Program-made: the position numbers and the translations under genes | Notes under the pieces: model-generated | The model's input: only the letters and a program-made list of their open reading frames with translations | What the model was told of the DNA's origin: nothing | Database searches by the model: none | Assembly: GCA_024275825.1 (NCBI GenBank) | Contig: JAJRYK010000010.1 | Location: 1-64,000, forward strand | Direction of reading: 5' to 3' | DNA from: Alphaproteobacteria bacterium | Lineage (GTDB): Bacteria > Pseudomonadota > Alphaproteobacteria > Micavibrionales > Micavibrionaceae | Length of the DNA: 64,000 nucleotides | Part shown: positions 8,098 to 16,339 of the stretch, in pieces | Layout: each line of letters begins with the position of its first letter | Position numbering within the stretch: the first letter of the stretch is position 1

Positions 8098-8919
8098 ATG
8101 AACGCAACAATACGGCATGATTCCGGTCTGTATGAGGCTCCCTCAATGAAGGTGCCTTTGGTTACATCGGGCGCGCTTCATCTTGCGATTTTTGTGGTTG
8201 TGACTATGGGGCTACCGTTTGCGGCACAAAAGCCGTTGGAGCAAATCACCGCGATTAATGTAGAGCTGGTTGACATTGGTGATATCACCCAAACCACGCG
8301 CCTAGCTGAGCCAGTAAAAAAGCCTGAAGAACCCAAAGAAGAAAAGCCGCCCGAAGCAAGAAAGCCGAAACCCAAACCGGAAGAGCTGAAAGAGCCAGAG
8401 CCGCCAAAGATCGAAAAGCCGGCCGAAAAACCGCCGGAGCCGGTTGAAAAGCCAAAACCCAAACCAAAACCGCCGGAGAAAAAGCCAAAACTAGAGCTAA
8501 AAACGAATGATTTCGAAAGCTTGCTCAATAACATAGCGCCAGATCTAGAGGAGGCTGCGCCAGAGAAACCTGAAGAGTTGCCGTCGCAAATTGCCAGCCT
8601 TGGTGATCGTATAACAATCAGCGAGCGCGATGCGATTGGGCAGCAGCTTTATCCATGCTGGAACGTGCCAGCGGGCGCGAAATATGCGGAAAATTTGGTG
8701 ATTGAGATTCGTGTCTTTATGAATGTTGATGGCTCTATTCGTGATACGCAGATTTTGGATCGGGGGCGTTATGCAGGTGATAGCCATTTCCGCGCCGCGG
8801 CAGATTCGGCGGATCGGGCGCTGCGCAATCCGCGCTGTACGCCGCTGAAATATCCGCCAGAAAAATATGAGCAGCTTAAGCAGTTTGTGTTTAGATTTGA
8901 TCCGCGAGACATGCTATAA
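8098..8919 (+). CDS. tolA: TolA-like energy transducer
   Basis: This protein should bridge the TolQR motor to TolB/Pal across the periplasm. After a short cytoplasmic N terminus comes one membrane segment (about residues 20-43), then a ~90-residue stretch of Pro, Lys and Glu repeats (KPKPKP, PEPVEKP) that serves as the extended periplasmic spacer, then a C-terminal TonB/TolA domain with one cysteine in YPCWNVP and another in NPRCTPLKYP, likely forming a disulfide. ATG at 8098 is preferred over the adjacent GTG at 8095. The helical Ala/Lys domain of the E. coli protein is replaced by the Pro-rich spacer. Confidence 0.88.
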   Translation: MNATIRHDSGLYEAPSMKVPLVTSGALHLAIFVVVTMGLPFAAQKPLEQITAINVELVDIGDITQTTRLAEPVKKPEEPKEEKPPEARKPKPKPEELKEPEPPKIEKPAEKPPEPVEKPKPKPKPPEKKPKLELKTNDFESLLNNIAPDLEEAAPEKPEELPSQIASLGDRITISERDAIGQQLYPCWNVPAGAKYAENLVIEIRVFMNVDGSIRDTQILDRGRYAGDSHFRAAADSADRALRNPRCTPLKYPPEKYEQLKQFVFRFDPRDML

Positions 8920-8947
8920 GGATTGAGCAATAAAGGACGCCTTCATC

Positions 8948-10273
8948 ATGAATTTTCGATATGTATTTCTCTTTCTCATTTTAGCCTTTCTCCCGTTTTC
9001 AGCGCGCGCTGAACTGACGGTCGATGTGACGCGCGGTATTAGCGAGCCGGTGCCGATTGCGATCTCTATGTTTTATGCGCAGCCCAATACGCCCAACCGC
9101 TCGCTTGCGACGCGCGTTCCGGGGATTATTGCTTCTAATCTTGAAAGCTCTGGGTTATTTCGTCCGATTAGTGCGGGGGCGTTTGTGCAGGATTCTCACT
9201 CGATCAAGACTAATGGTGTACGCTTTGCGGAGTGGCGTGCAAGCGGTGCGCAGGCCTTGGTTGCGGGCACAGTCAGCCGCGCGGATGATGGTCGCACGCG
9301 TGTTGAATTTCGCTTGTGGGATGTGTTCTCGCAAAAAGAAATGATCGCGATGGCCTATATGACGACCGACCGTAATTGGCGGCGCATTGCGCATATTATT
9401 TCTGATGAGGTTTATAAGCGCCTGACGGGTGAGGAGGGCTATTACGATACGCGGATTGTCTATGTGTCTGAAACCGGGCCGCCGCAAACGCGCCGCAAGC
9501 GTTTGGCGATTATGGATCAGGACGGCGCGAACCATAAATATTTGACCGATGGTAGTGATCTTGTGCTGACGCCGCGCTTTTCACCGACGAAGCAGTTGAT
9601 CACATACATGTCTTACGGTCGCACTGGGCCGCGGGTTTATTTGTATGATCTGACGACCGGCGCGCATGACCGGTTGGGCAATTTTCCGGGCATGACTTTT
9701 GCCCCGCGCTTTTCACCGGATGGCCGCAAGGTGATTATGAGCCAGGCAATTAATGGCAATAGCGATATTTACGAGATGGATTTGCGCTCCAAACGTAAAA
9801 AGCGCATCACGAAAAATTCAGCGATTGATACCTCGCCATCTTATGCGCCGGACGGACGCCAGATTGTGTTTGAATCGGATCGTGGCGGGACGCAGCAGCT
9901 TTACACCATGTCCGCAAGTGGCGGCAGCGCAACGCGGATTACGTTTGGCAAGGGCCGTTACGCCAATCCGGTCTGGTCGCCGCGCGGAGATTTAATTGCC
10001 TTCACGCGCATGTATAAGGGGAAATTCTATATCGGTGTTATTCGCCCGGATGGTAGTGGGGAGCGCTTGATTACGAATGCGTATCATGTCGAGGGCCCAA
10101 GCTGGTCACCCAATGGTCGCGTGCTGACGTATTTTAAGGAGCGTCCAGTTGGCGCAGGCGGACGGCAACGCTCTGCCAAGCTCTATACGATCGATATTAC
10201 GGGGTATAATGAGCGGTTACTGCAAACACCGCGGGATGGTTCTGACCCGGCCTGGGGTCCGCTCAATCCTTAG
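8948..10273 (+). CDS. tolB: Tol-Pal system beta-propeller protein TolB
   Basis: TolB is the periplasmic beta-propeller that binds Pal and TolA. The 441-residue precursor begins with a Sec signal peptide (cleavage after ARA near residue 22), has the TolB N-terminal domain, and then repeated propeller blades each with the PxFSPD/WSP motif: [35 protein letters not shown]. It ends at the tol cluster; the usual next genes, pal and cpoB, are absent, and its 3' end overlaps the convergent rppH by 11 bases. Confidence 0.95.
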   Translation: MNFRYVFLFLILAFLPFSARAELTVDVTRGISEPVPIAISMFYAQPNTPNRSLATRVPGIIASNLESSGLFRPISAGAFVQDSHSIKTNGVRFAEWRASGAQALVAGTVSRADDGRTRVEFRLWDVFSQKEMIAMAYMTTDRNWRRIAHIISDEVYKRLTGEEGYYDTRIVYVSETGPPQTRRKRLAIMDQDGANHKYLTDGSDLVLTPRFSPTKQLITYMSYGRTGPRVYLYDLTTGAHDRLGNFPGMTFAPRFSPDGRKVIMSQAINGNSDIYEMDLRSKRKKRITKNSAIDTSPSYAPDGRQIVFESDRGGTQQLYTMSASGGSATRITFGKGRYANPVWSPRGDLIAFTRMYKGKFYIGVIRPDGSGERLITNAYHVEGPSWSPNGRVLTYFKERPVGAGGRQRSAKLYTIDITGYNERLLQTPRDGSDPAWGPLNP

Positions 10274-10733
10274 CGATATTTTGAAAAAGGCCAATGATTT
10301 TTTCATAAACTTTGCGTTTAAAGGGAACAATCACGTCGAGCGTATCTTCGAGCGCTAGCCATTGCCAGGCGGAGAATTCAGGCTTTGCGTGTTGGTTTAA
10401 ATTGATGTCGCTGTCTTGTCCGGTGAAACGCATGGCGATCCAGTATTGCTCTTGGCCGCGGAATTTCCCATCCCAGAATTTTTTCTGGAGCGCGGGCGGA
10501 AGATCGTAGCAAATTGTTTCGTCTGCGATTTTGATGATCACGGCATCTTTGATGCCGGTTTCTTCATAGAGCTCACGAAAGGCGGCGATCTCTAGATCCT
10601 CACCTTCGTCGATGCCGCCTTGCGGCATTTGCCATGCGCCTGGCGTATCAATGCGTTCACCAACAAAGACTTTGCCTTCAGCATTAAACAGTGCAATACC
10701 AACACAAGGGCGATAGGGAAGGGACTCTGGCAT
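10263..10733 (-). CDS. rppH: RNA pyrophosphohydrolase (Nudix)
   Basis: RppH removes pyrophosphate from the 5' end of mRNAs and so starts RNase E-dependent decay. The 156-residue protein has a full Nudix box ([20 protein letters not shown] then TGI) near residues 39-61, the family start [11 protein letters not shown], and the QMPQGGID and EQYWIAMRF segments typical of RppH rather than other Nudix enzymes. It is three bases downstream of the deacetylase gene and likely in the same minus-strand operon. Confidence 0.92.
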   Translation of the reverse strand: MPESLPYRPCVGIALFNAEGKVFVGERIDTPGAWQMPQGGIDEGEDLEIAAFRELYEETGIKDAVIIKIADETICYDLPPALQKKFWDGKFRGQEQYWIAMRFTGQDSDINLNQHAKPEFSAWQWLALEDTLDVIVPFKRKVYEKIIGLFQNIAKD

Positions 10734-10736
10734 AGC

Positions 10737-11789
10737 TTAGTGTCTATTCTGCGCCGCAATGGCAGAGACGGGCGCGAGCGCGAAGCCTTTGGCTTCAAGC
10801 GTATCTAGCCAGCTTTTTAGCGATTTTATAGTGTTGGGATTCGGGTGGACGACACCGATGACATAGCCGCGACCCTCGGCGATGGTTTCAAGCGCTTTGA
10901 GAGAGGTGTTTTCGAGGAATTGAATGTTTTTAGCGTAAGGCGCGCGCTTTGACTTCGCGATGTTTTCAATGGCCTTGCCCGCGCTTGGGTTGATTTCGAG
11001 ATAGCCGAGACCGCGATCAAAGATGTCCGTGAAAATATTTTTGATCGCGGTGTTTGCGTTGTTAAAGTCGTTGCCGATCATACTGGCCACGCCGACATAG
11101 CCTGTTGTCCGGGATAATGCCCAGAGATAACGATCTTGATTTTGTTTCAGGCCTGCGCCCTGAGAGAGCGCTTGCGGGCCGAAATCATGATTGGCGTTTT
11201 CTTCATCCACAAGTGGTAAGCCGAGCCAGAGTTCGTGACCTGCAGCGCGCGCTGTTTTTTGAAGATCATCCAGGTGATCGGCGTAGGGCGACAGGATCAG
11301 CGAGACCTCGGATGGAAGGTTGCGCAGAATTTGGTTAGAGGCCGTCTGAGACAAGCCGAAATCTGTAATGATGATTGCGACCAGAGGCTTTTGTGTTTGA
11401 GGCCCAGGTTTTTTGTATCCATCGAATGGTGTCATGCCAGAAGGAGAGATTTTAGGCAGTAAGCCTTCTGGCTCTTGAAGGTAAAGGCCGGCCAGCGGTG
11501 CGGGCGTAAGGGAGGGGCCTTTGGTGATAGGTGGTGTGATTGGGCGGCCTTGTCCATGAGGGGCGCTATTGGCATCATCCGTTGCTCCGGGATGAGCGAA
11601 TATGGCTTGAATGGGGCGTTCGATCGCAACGGAGTCGGAGGCTAGCTTTTCCTCCATTTTGTGCAGTGTTTTTCCAGCGCCGAGGCCGACAAATAGAAAG
11701 ATTACAAGGTAAATACTCGACGCCATTCCTAAACCGACGAGCAGAGGCTGCGGCTTGAGGGTGGTTTTTATGACGCCTTGTATATCCAT
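10737..11789 (-). CDS. YibQ-type divergent polysaccharide deacetylase
   Basis: The 350-residue protein has one N-terminal membrane segment (residues about 19-40) and a periplasmic domain of the divergent polysaccharide deacetylase (DUF610/YibQ) family. Recognisable landmarks are LVAIIITDFGLS, where the family usually has IIDDxG, HELWLGLPL, and GVVHPNPNTI near the C terminus. The first metal aspartate is replaced (TDFG), so catalysis is uncertain. In many proteobacteria this gene follows ctpA and envC, exactly as here, and it is likely linked to cell-wall remodelling. Confidence 0.85.
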   Translation of the reverse strand: MDIQGVIKTTLKPQPLLVGLGMASSIYLVIFLFVGLGAGKTLHKMEEKLASDSVAIERPIQAIFAHPGATDDANSAPHGQGRPITPPITKGPSLTPAPLAGLYLQEPEGLLPKISPSGMTPFDGYKKPGPQTQKPLVAIIITDFGLSQTASNQILRNLPSEVSLILSPYADHLDDLQKTARAAGHELWLGLPLVDEENANHDFGPQALSQGAGLKQNQDRYLWALSRTTGYVGVASMIGNDFNNANTAIKNIFTDIFDRGLGYLEINPSAGKAIENIAKSKRAPYAKNIQFLENTSLKALETIAEGRGYVIGVVHPNPNTIKSLKSWLDTLEAKGFALAPVSAIAAQNRH

Positions 11790-11790
11790 G

Positions 11791-13167
11791 TTATGGGGCG
11801 GCCTCTGTTTGAGGTGTTTCTGCCGGGGCAGGCGCTATTATTTTTGCTGTTGGAGAGACTTCGCCATAAAGAGACAGGCCGTTTAGAAGATCAAGCGCAC
11901 GTGTGAGCTGGTAATCGATGGGCTTCTCTTTATCTTTATCCTCATCATTTTCGGCAGATTTATTTTTGTTTTTATCACCGTTACCTTTATCCAAGGCGCC
12001 GCGCAGGTCTGATTCTTTAACGCGCTTTACGGTCACGATTTCGACTTTAGCGGGCTCAACAATGATATCCGGGGTTATGCCGGTGGCCTGAATGGAGCGG
12101 CCAGATGGCGTATAATAGCGTGCCGTTGTTAGGCGCATAGCGCCGTGACCGGGCAGGGGGATGACCGTTTGAACCGAGCCCTTACCGAAGCTTTGTGTGC
12201 CCAGGATGATCGCGCGCTTGTGGTCTTGTAGAGCGCCCGCAACAATTTCAGAAGCCGAGGCTGAGCCGCCATTGACGAGAACGACAATCGGCAGGCCCTT
12301 GGCCATGTCGCCGGGGTTGGCATTATCGCGCTTTGTATCAGCATCTTCGCGGCCGCGGGTTGAAACGATTTCGCCCTTATCAAGAAAAACATCAGAGACT
12401 GCAATAGCTTGCTCAAGAAGGCCGCCAGGGTTATTGCGCAAATCGAGGACATAGCCGGTGAGTTTGTTCCCAAGCTCTGTATCGATTTTTTCTATCGCTT
12501 TTTTGAGGCCGGGATAGGTGTTTTGATTAAAGGTCGTGATGCGGAGATATCCGGCATTACCCTCAACGCGGCTGCGAACGGATTCAATTTTGATGATGGC
12601 GCGCGTGATGGTGATTCCCTGCGGGCCGCCGGCACCCTCGCGGGCGACGGTCAGTTTGATCTTTGTATCGACAAGGCCGCGCATTTTATCAACGGCTTCG
12701 GCAAGGCTCAGGCCCATGACGGGTTCATCATCGATATGCGTGATATAATCTCCGGCGAGCATGCCGGCGTGGAAGGCCGGGGTATCATCAATGGGAGAGA
12801 CGACTTTGACGAAGCCGTTTTCCATGGTGACTTCGATTCCGAGGCCGCCAAATTCACCCTTTGTGCTGATCTGCATATCGCCGAAGCTGTCCTCATTGAG
12901 GTAGGAGGAATGCGGATCGAGATCGGTGAGCATGCCGTTGACAGCGGCTTCGATCAGCTCTTTGTCGGTGACTGGTTCAACATACTGGCTGCGGACGCGC
13001 TCAAACACATCGCCGAACAGGTTGAGTTCGCGGTAGGTTTCGCTGTAGTTATTCTCCGGTGTTGGCTGCGTGCCCGCGGTGCGATCATCATCGGCGAGTG
13101 TGGGTTGCGTAAAACACAGGACGGCCATAATAGAAACAAGAAAGAGATGTTTGAGGGAGCTGTTCAT
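11791..13167 (-). CDS. ctpA: Carboxy-terminal processing peptidase (S41)
   Basis: A periplasmic serine protease that trims proteins and, in several bacteria, degrades cell-wall hydrolases. The 458-residue precursor has a signal peptide (cleavage near LAD, residue 26), a PDZ domain around 100-185 (GEFGGLGIEV, AGDYITHIDD), and the S41 catalytic domain with the nucleophile in NGGSASASEIVAGAL and the lysine in GTQSFGKGSVQT. A low-complexity, acidic/lysine stretch (NKNKSAENDEDKDKEK) precedes the C terminus. Together with the EnvC-like gene upstream it forms a conserved pair. Confidence 0.94.
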   Translation of the reverse strand: MNSSLKHLFLVSIMAVLCFTQPTLADDDRTAGTQPTPENNYSETYRELNLFGDVFERVRSQYVEPVTDKELIEAAVNGMLTDLDPHSSYLNEDSFGDMQISTKGEFGGLGIEVTMENGFVKVVSPIDDTPAFHAGMLAGDYITHIDDEPVMGLSLAEAVDKMRGLVDTKIKLTVAREGAGGPQGITITRAIIKIESVRSRVEGNAGYLRITTFNQNTYPGLKKAIEKIDTELGNKLTGYVLDLRNNPGGLLEQAIAVSDVFLDKGEIVSTRGREDADTKRDNANPGDMAKGLPIVVLVNGGSASASEIVAGALQDHKRAIILGTQSFGKGSVQTVIPLPGHGAMRLTTARYYTPSGRSIQATGITPDIIVEPAKVEIVTVKRVKESDLRGALDKGNGDKNKNKSAENDEDKDKEKPIDYQLTRALDLLNGLSLYGEVSPTAKIIAPAPAETPQTEAAP

Positions 13168-13221
13168 GTGGGCGTGATATCCTTTTGGTTTGTATCGAGT
13201 TTAGGTTCTAATATGGGGTCG

Positions 13222-14382
13222 TTAGCTTAAATTGCCAAGCTTTTGCGCCGGATTTATTGGCTTGCCGTTGTGACGCAGCTCGTAATATAGCGCGGGCTTG
13301 ATGTTGTTTTCTGCGTAATGGAGATAACCGAGAGGTTCTCCCGCAGAAACGCGCTGTCCTACCACTGTATCAATTTTCTCAAATCCTGCAATAAGACTGT
13401 GATAGCCATTTTTATGCTCGACGATCATCATATTGCCGTAATTCTTGAACTGACCAGCAAAACGGACCGTACCGCCCATTGGCGCAACGATGAGTGAGCC
13501 GCCCAGCCCTTCAATGCTCAAGCCCTTGCTGGGCGCGCCGAAAGCATCTGAATCGTTGTAGCCGATACGGATAATACCGGAGATTGGCAGGCGGGAATTG
13601 CCAACGGGTGGTAGCGCTTTTTTCTTTTTGGCGCGACCAAGACTGGCTGTGCGTTGTTTTTCTGTATCGAGGCGTTTAACTAGGTCTTTGATATTTTGCG
13701 CTTGCCGAGAGATTTGTTTTGCGCGCTGTTGTTCTTTCTCCAGATCTCTGTGTGTGGAGGCGTAGAGTTTTTCGCGGCGCTCAACAAGGCTGGACATTTT
13801 GCTATATTCGGTTTTGAGCGTTGATGCGGTTTTGAGGGCGTTACTGCGCTTTTCCTGAAGCTCTGTGGTGATATTTTCCAGATCTTCAAGGTTTGTACGG
13901 AGGGCTTCTGCTTGCTGATTTATGGCTGGAATGATGTTGCGCATAAGCATCGCGCTTTGCGCAGTTTTCAGCGGGGCATCCGGTTTGGCGATGAGCGCCT
14001 CTGGCGGCACACGGCGGATGCGCTCTAGTGCTAAAATAAGACGCGAGATTGATTGGCGGTCATTTTTGAGCTTTTGCTGGAGGGTGAGTTGTTTAATTTC
14101 TAAACCTTCGATTCGATTCTCGAGGCTCTGTAGCTCTTTCTCATTCTTTTGGACTTTATCACCGATTGTGATCAGATGCTTACGCGTATCTTCCAGGCTG
14201 GTTTCGATGTCGTCTATACGTCGTTCCAGGCGGGCTTTTTCTTTCTTCTTCTTCTCTAATTGCTGTTGCAGGTGGGGCAGGTCTGGTTTTTTCTGGGGCT
14301 TGATCGGCACGGCGGCATGCACGCCCCAAACGGGCATCAGGCAAAAAGAGAGAAGGGTGAGTATAAGAAAGCGTGCGCGCAT
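13222..14382 (-). CDS. envC: EnvC-like murein hydrolase activator with degenerate M23 domain
   Basis: The 386-residue precursor has a signal peptide, long coiled-coil segments from about residue 45 to 240 (heptad-rich Lys/Glu/Leu) and a C-terminal LytM/M23 domain. The zinc ligands of active LytM enzymes are missing: the HxxxD position reads SKGLSIEG, and the second histidine motif is YELRH. This fits EnvC, which does not cut peptidoglycan but activates N-acetylmuramoyl-L-alanine amidases at the septum. The frame is open to 14421, but the ATG at 14382 begins the signal peptide and avoids overlapping rlmH. Confidence 0.86.
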   Translation of the reverse strand: MRARFLILTLLSFCLMPVWGVHAAVPIKPQKKPDLPHLQQQLEKKKKEKARLERRIDDIETSLEDTRKHLITIGDKVQKNEKELQSLENRIEGLEIKQLTLQQKLKNDRQSISRLILALERIRRVPPEALIAKPDAPLKTAQSAMLMRNIIPAINQQAEALRTNLEDLENITTELQEKRSNALKTASTLKTEYSKMSSLVERREKLYASTHRDLEKEQQRAKQISRQAQNIKDLVKRLDTEKQRTASLGRAKKKKALPPVGNSRLPISGIIRIGYNDSDAFGAPSKGLSIEGLGGSLIVAPMGGTVRFAGQFKNYGNMMIVEHKNGYHSLIAGFEKIDTVVGQRVSAGEPLGYLHYAENNIKPALYYELRHNGKPINPAQKLGNLS

Positions 14383-14392
14383 ATTTATAGTG

Positions 14393-14854
14393 TTAGCCTT
14401 CACGGTGATAAGGGTGGCCAATTAGAATTTGTTGCGTCCTGTAAATTTGCTCTAAAAGCATCACGCGTGCAAGCATATGGGGCCATGTTTGCTGCCCAAA
14501 GCTGAGGAGAAGATTGGCGCGGCCTCTGATCTCGTCACTTAGGCCGTCGGCACCGCCAATAATGAACTGGATGTAGCTCTCGCCGGAATTTTGTAGATTT
14601 TGGACGGTTTTGGCAAAATCGAGGCTGCGCAGACCGTTGCCCTTTTCGTCCATGACAATGACGAAGGCGCGATCATTGATGTGAGCGGAGATTTTTTGGA
14701 GCTCTTCGAGATTAACGGCGATGGAGTCTTTGAGTTTGCTTTCAACTTCAAAGACCGAGAGCGACCATTTGATGCGCTTCATATAGTCTTGTGCGAGGTC
14801 AAAATAGGGCCCTTTGCGCAGGCGGCCAACAACAATGAGATCGATCTTTGCCAT
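14393..14854 (-). CDS. rlmH: 23S rRNA (pseudouridine1915-N3)-methyltransferase RlmH
   Basis: RlmH is a SPOUT-class methyltransferase that acts on pseudouridine 1915 in helix 69 of 23S rRNA in the complete 70S ribosome. The 153-residue protein has the family landmarks FVIVMDEKGNGLRSLDFA, FIIGGADGLSDEIRGRAN and the C-terminal RVMLLEQIYRTQQILIGHPYHR. It follows rsfS and precedes the EnvC-like gene, the usual alphaproteobacterial order. Confidence 0.95.
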   Translation of the reverse strand: MAKIDLIVVGRLRKGPYFDLAQDYMKRIKWSLSVFEVESKLKDSIAVNLEELQKISAHINDRAFVIVMDEKGNGLRSLDFAKTVQNLQNSGESYIQFIIGGADGLSDEIRGRANLLLSFGQQTWPHMLARVMLLEQIYRTQQILIGHPYHREG

Positions 14855-14936
14855 AGCGATAGTATGGCGCAGGGCGCGCAGAAAGGATAGGGGGAAGTCA
14901 TTCGAAATTTTTAGGATATGGCGCTATTTTGATTGC

Positions 14937-15004
14937 GTCATTGCACGATTTATTCGTGCAATCCATGTTAGATTGTAGATTACACGGACAAGCCGTGTAA
15001 TGAC
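14937..15004 (+). repeat. Compound double-hairpin palindromic element
   Basis: A 68-base unit bounded by GTCATT (14937-14942) and its complement AATGAC (14999-15004) holds two perfect hairpins: TTGCACGA/TCGTGCAA at 14941-14961 and ATTACACGG/CCGTGTAAT at 14979-15001, each with a five-base loop. Folded, it makes a three-way structure. It lies between the ends of rsfS and rlmH with no T-run. It resembles the short interspersed palindromes (GTCATTGC...GCAATCC type) known from alphaproteobacterial genomes. No second copy was noticed in the window. Confidence 0.6.
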
Positions 15005-15035
15005 GGTGTTGGTAGGTATGGACGGATGGGCGTAT

Positions 15036-15422
15036 TTATACGTTAATTGCTGTGTCTGCACCTGTATCCGGGATAACCATGCCCCACATTTTTTCAATGT
15101 TATAAAACTCACGTACTTCGGGGCGGAAAAGATGCAGGATCACATCACCAGCATCAAGGACAACCCAGTCAGATTGCTCAAGGCCTTCGATGCGAACGTT
15201 CTGAATGCCGCGAATGTTTAGTCTGTCTTTGAGTTTTTGGGCAATGGCAGACACATGGCGGGAGGAGGTGCCAGAGGCAACGATAATGTGATCAGCCAAT
15301 CCGGTTTGATCATCCAGATCAATGGTAACGATATCTAGCGCTTTATCTGCGTCCAGAGACTTCTCGATTAGCGCTTTTATGTTTGATGGACCAGTATGTC
15401 CATGTGGGTCATAAGTTAAAAT
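15036..15422 (-). CDS. rsfS: Ribosomal silencing factor RsfS, probable ATT start
   Basis: RsfS binds ribosomal protein uL14 and blocks subunit joining when nutrients are short. Motifs VTIDLDDQTGLADHIIVASGTS (split in the middle of the protein), VRIEGLEQSDWVVLDAGDVILHLF and REFYNIEKMW are diagnostic. The only in-frame ATG is at 15500, but it overlaps the stem of an intrinsic terminator and would add an unrelated N terminus. An ATT at 15422 lies 9 bases after AAGGAG and gives 128 residues, the normal family length. ATT starts are rare but known for infC and pcnB. If the ATG is used, the gene spans 15036-15500. Confidence 0.85.
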   Translation of the reverse strand: MLTYDPHGHTGPSNIKALIEKSLDADKALDIVTIDLDDQTGLADHIIVASGTSSRHVSAIAQKLKDRLNIRGIQNVRIEGLEQSDWVVLDAGDVILHLFRPEVREFYNIEKMWGMVIPDTGADTAINV

Positions 15423-15471
15423 GGTTTGAGGCTCCTTTCGATTGTTGAAATGTGTGAGCGCACTCAAGCAC

Positions 15472-15498
15472 AAAAAAAGCCGAGCGGCAAGGCTCAGC
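15472..15498 (-). terminator. Intrinsic terminator upstream of rsfS
   Basis: On the minus strand GCTGAGC and GCTCGGC form a 7-base stem (one G-T pair) with a 6-base loop, followed at once by seven T residues. It ends 50 bases before the proposed rsfS start. It would terminate the transcript made from the promoter at 15618-15647. Confidence 0.7.
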
Positions 15499-15611
15499 AT
15501 ATTTATAGCGATTTACGCTTGAGATAATGTGCGCGGTGGGCGCTGTATGGAGCAAATTTGCCCTCATGCTCCTCCGCTTTCAGTTCGAGACGATAAAAAA
15601 ATAAAGCTCAT
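15472..15611 (-). ncRNA. Candidate small RNA or attenuated rsfS leader (about 140 nt)
   Basis: A consensus-like promoter ends at 15618 and a strong intrinsic terminator ends at 15472, so a discrete RNA of about 140 bases is expected. Inside, GGAGCA pairs with TGCTCC and outer GCGG with CCGC (about 15534-15575), giving a nested hairpin. No long reading frame fits well; a 52-codon frame from 15567 with a GGAGG just upstream and a 15-codon frame starting at the predicted first base are both possible. It matches no RNA family I know. It could be a stand-alone small RNA or a leader that controls rsfS by read-through. Confidence 0.4.
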
Positions 15612-15617
15612 GTATAT

Positions 15618-15647
15618 ATTATATAATTTATTGCAGGGGGGAGGCAA
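15618..15647 (-). promoter_or_regulatory. Sigma-70-like promoter for the rsfS leader/small RNA
   Basis: On the minus strand TTGCCT (15647-15642) and TATAAT (15623-15618) are separated by 18 bases. The -10 box is a perfect match to the consensus. The predicted start is near 15611. Confidence 0.55.
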
Positions 15648-15691
15648 TAAAAACTCGTTGTGCATGAGCGTTGCAAAAGGCTTTGAAGCCG

Positions 15692-16318
15692 TTAATGCGC
15701 TGTTTTAGAGCCATTTTCTCTGATTTCACTCGATGAAATATTGACCATTTTTTTCTGCAACATCCAGTATGTCAGTCCCGGATTTAGAGGGAATCGGGCT
15801 GCTTTTGTTACAAACACGTGTTTTTGACGCGTATAGAGGCGCAATGGGCAGTGCTGAACCAGAGAGCGTCCCGTTTTGCGGCTAAGGTGAACCATCGGAA
15901 TTTCGCGCAGCAAATCCTGCCAATGGTGCCATTTATGAAGGCTGTGGGCGTTATCCATACCGCTGATCCAGACGAAGTCTGTTTTTGGGTAATGTGCCTT
16001 AAGGCCCTTGATTGTGTCATAGGTGATGGTTGTGCCCAATTGACGTTCAAGATCAGAGACAAGGATCTTGGGATGAAATATGAGGTTTTGTGAGAGCCTC
16101 ATTCGCTCTTCTAGCGCTAACGGCTTTTCTTCTTTGAGCGGGTTTTGCGGTGTGACCAGCCACCAAACAGCATCAAGCTTGAGCCCTTTGAGCGCGGACA
16201 GGGAGATATGAACATGCCCCTCATGTGGGGGATTAAACGACCCGCCTAAAATGCCAACGCGCAGGCCAGCCCATTTGGGGCTGTCTAAAAGATTTGGCGG
16301 GTGGAAGAGGGCTGGCAT
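15692..16318 (-). CDS. nadD: Nicotinate-nucleotide adenylyltransferase
   Basis: NadD adenylates nicotinate mononucleotide to deamido-NAD, a required step in NAD synthesis. The 208-residue protein has the nucleotidyltransferase motif GILGGSFNPPHEGH near residues 22-35, WISGMDNAHSLHKWHHW near 115-131 and the C-terminal ISSSEIR. The N-terminal 20 residues form an extension common in alphaproteobacteria. The nadD-rsfS-rlmH order is conserved, although the 190 bases before rsfS contain a separate transcription unit. Confidence 0.93.
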   Translation of the reverse strand: MPALFHPPNLLDSPKWAGLRVGILGGSFNPPHEGHVHISLSALKGLKLDAVWWLVTPQNPLKEEKPLALEERMRLSQNLIFHPKILVSDLERQLGTTITYDTIKGLKAHYPKTDFVWISGMDNAHSLHKWHHWQDLLREIPMVHLSRKTGRSLVQHCPLRLYTRQKHVFVTKAARFPLNPGLTYWMLQKKMVNISSSEIRENGSKTAH

Positions 16319-16339
16319 AATGAAGCCTAACCGTTGTGA

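Noticed and set aside
8178-8534. 118-codon minus-strand frame rich in Gly, Phe and Ser
   Set aside because: It is the mirror of the Pro/Lys/Glu repeat of the TolA-like protein.
12409-13230. 273-codon open frame on the plus strand
   Set aside because: It lies wholly antisense to the intact ctpA gene and has no homologous look; it is a shadow produced by the GC-rich codon use of ctpA.
15409-15567. 52-codon frame through the rsfS leader
   Set aside because: The GGAGG site is too close to the ATG for confidence, the frame runs through a terminator hairpin, and the composition looks like non-coding DNA. Mentioned only as an alternative reading of the leader.
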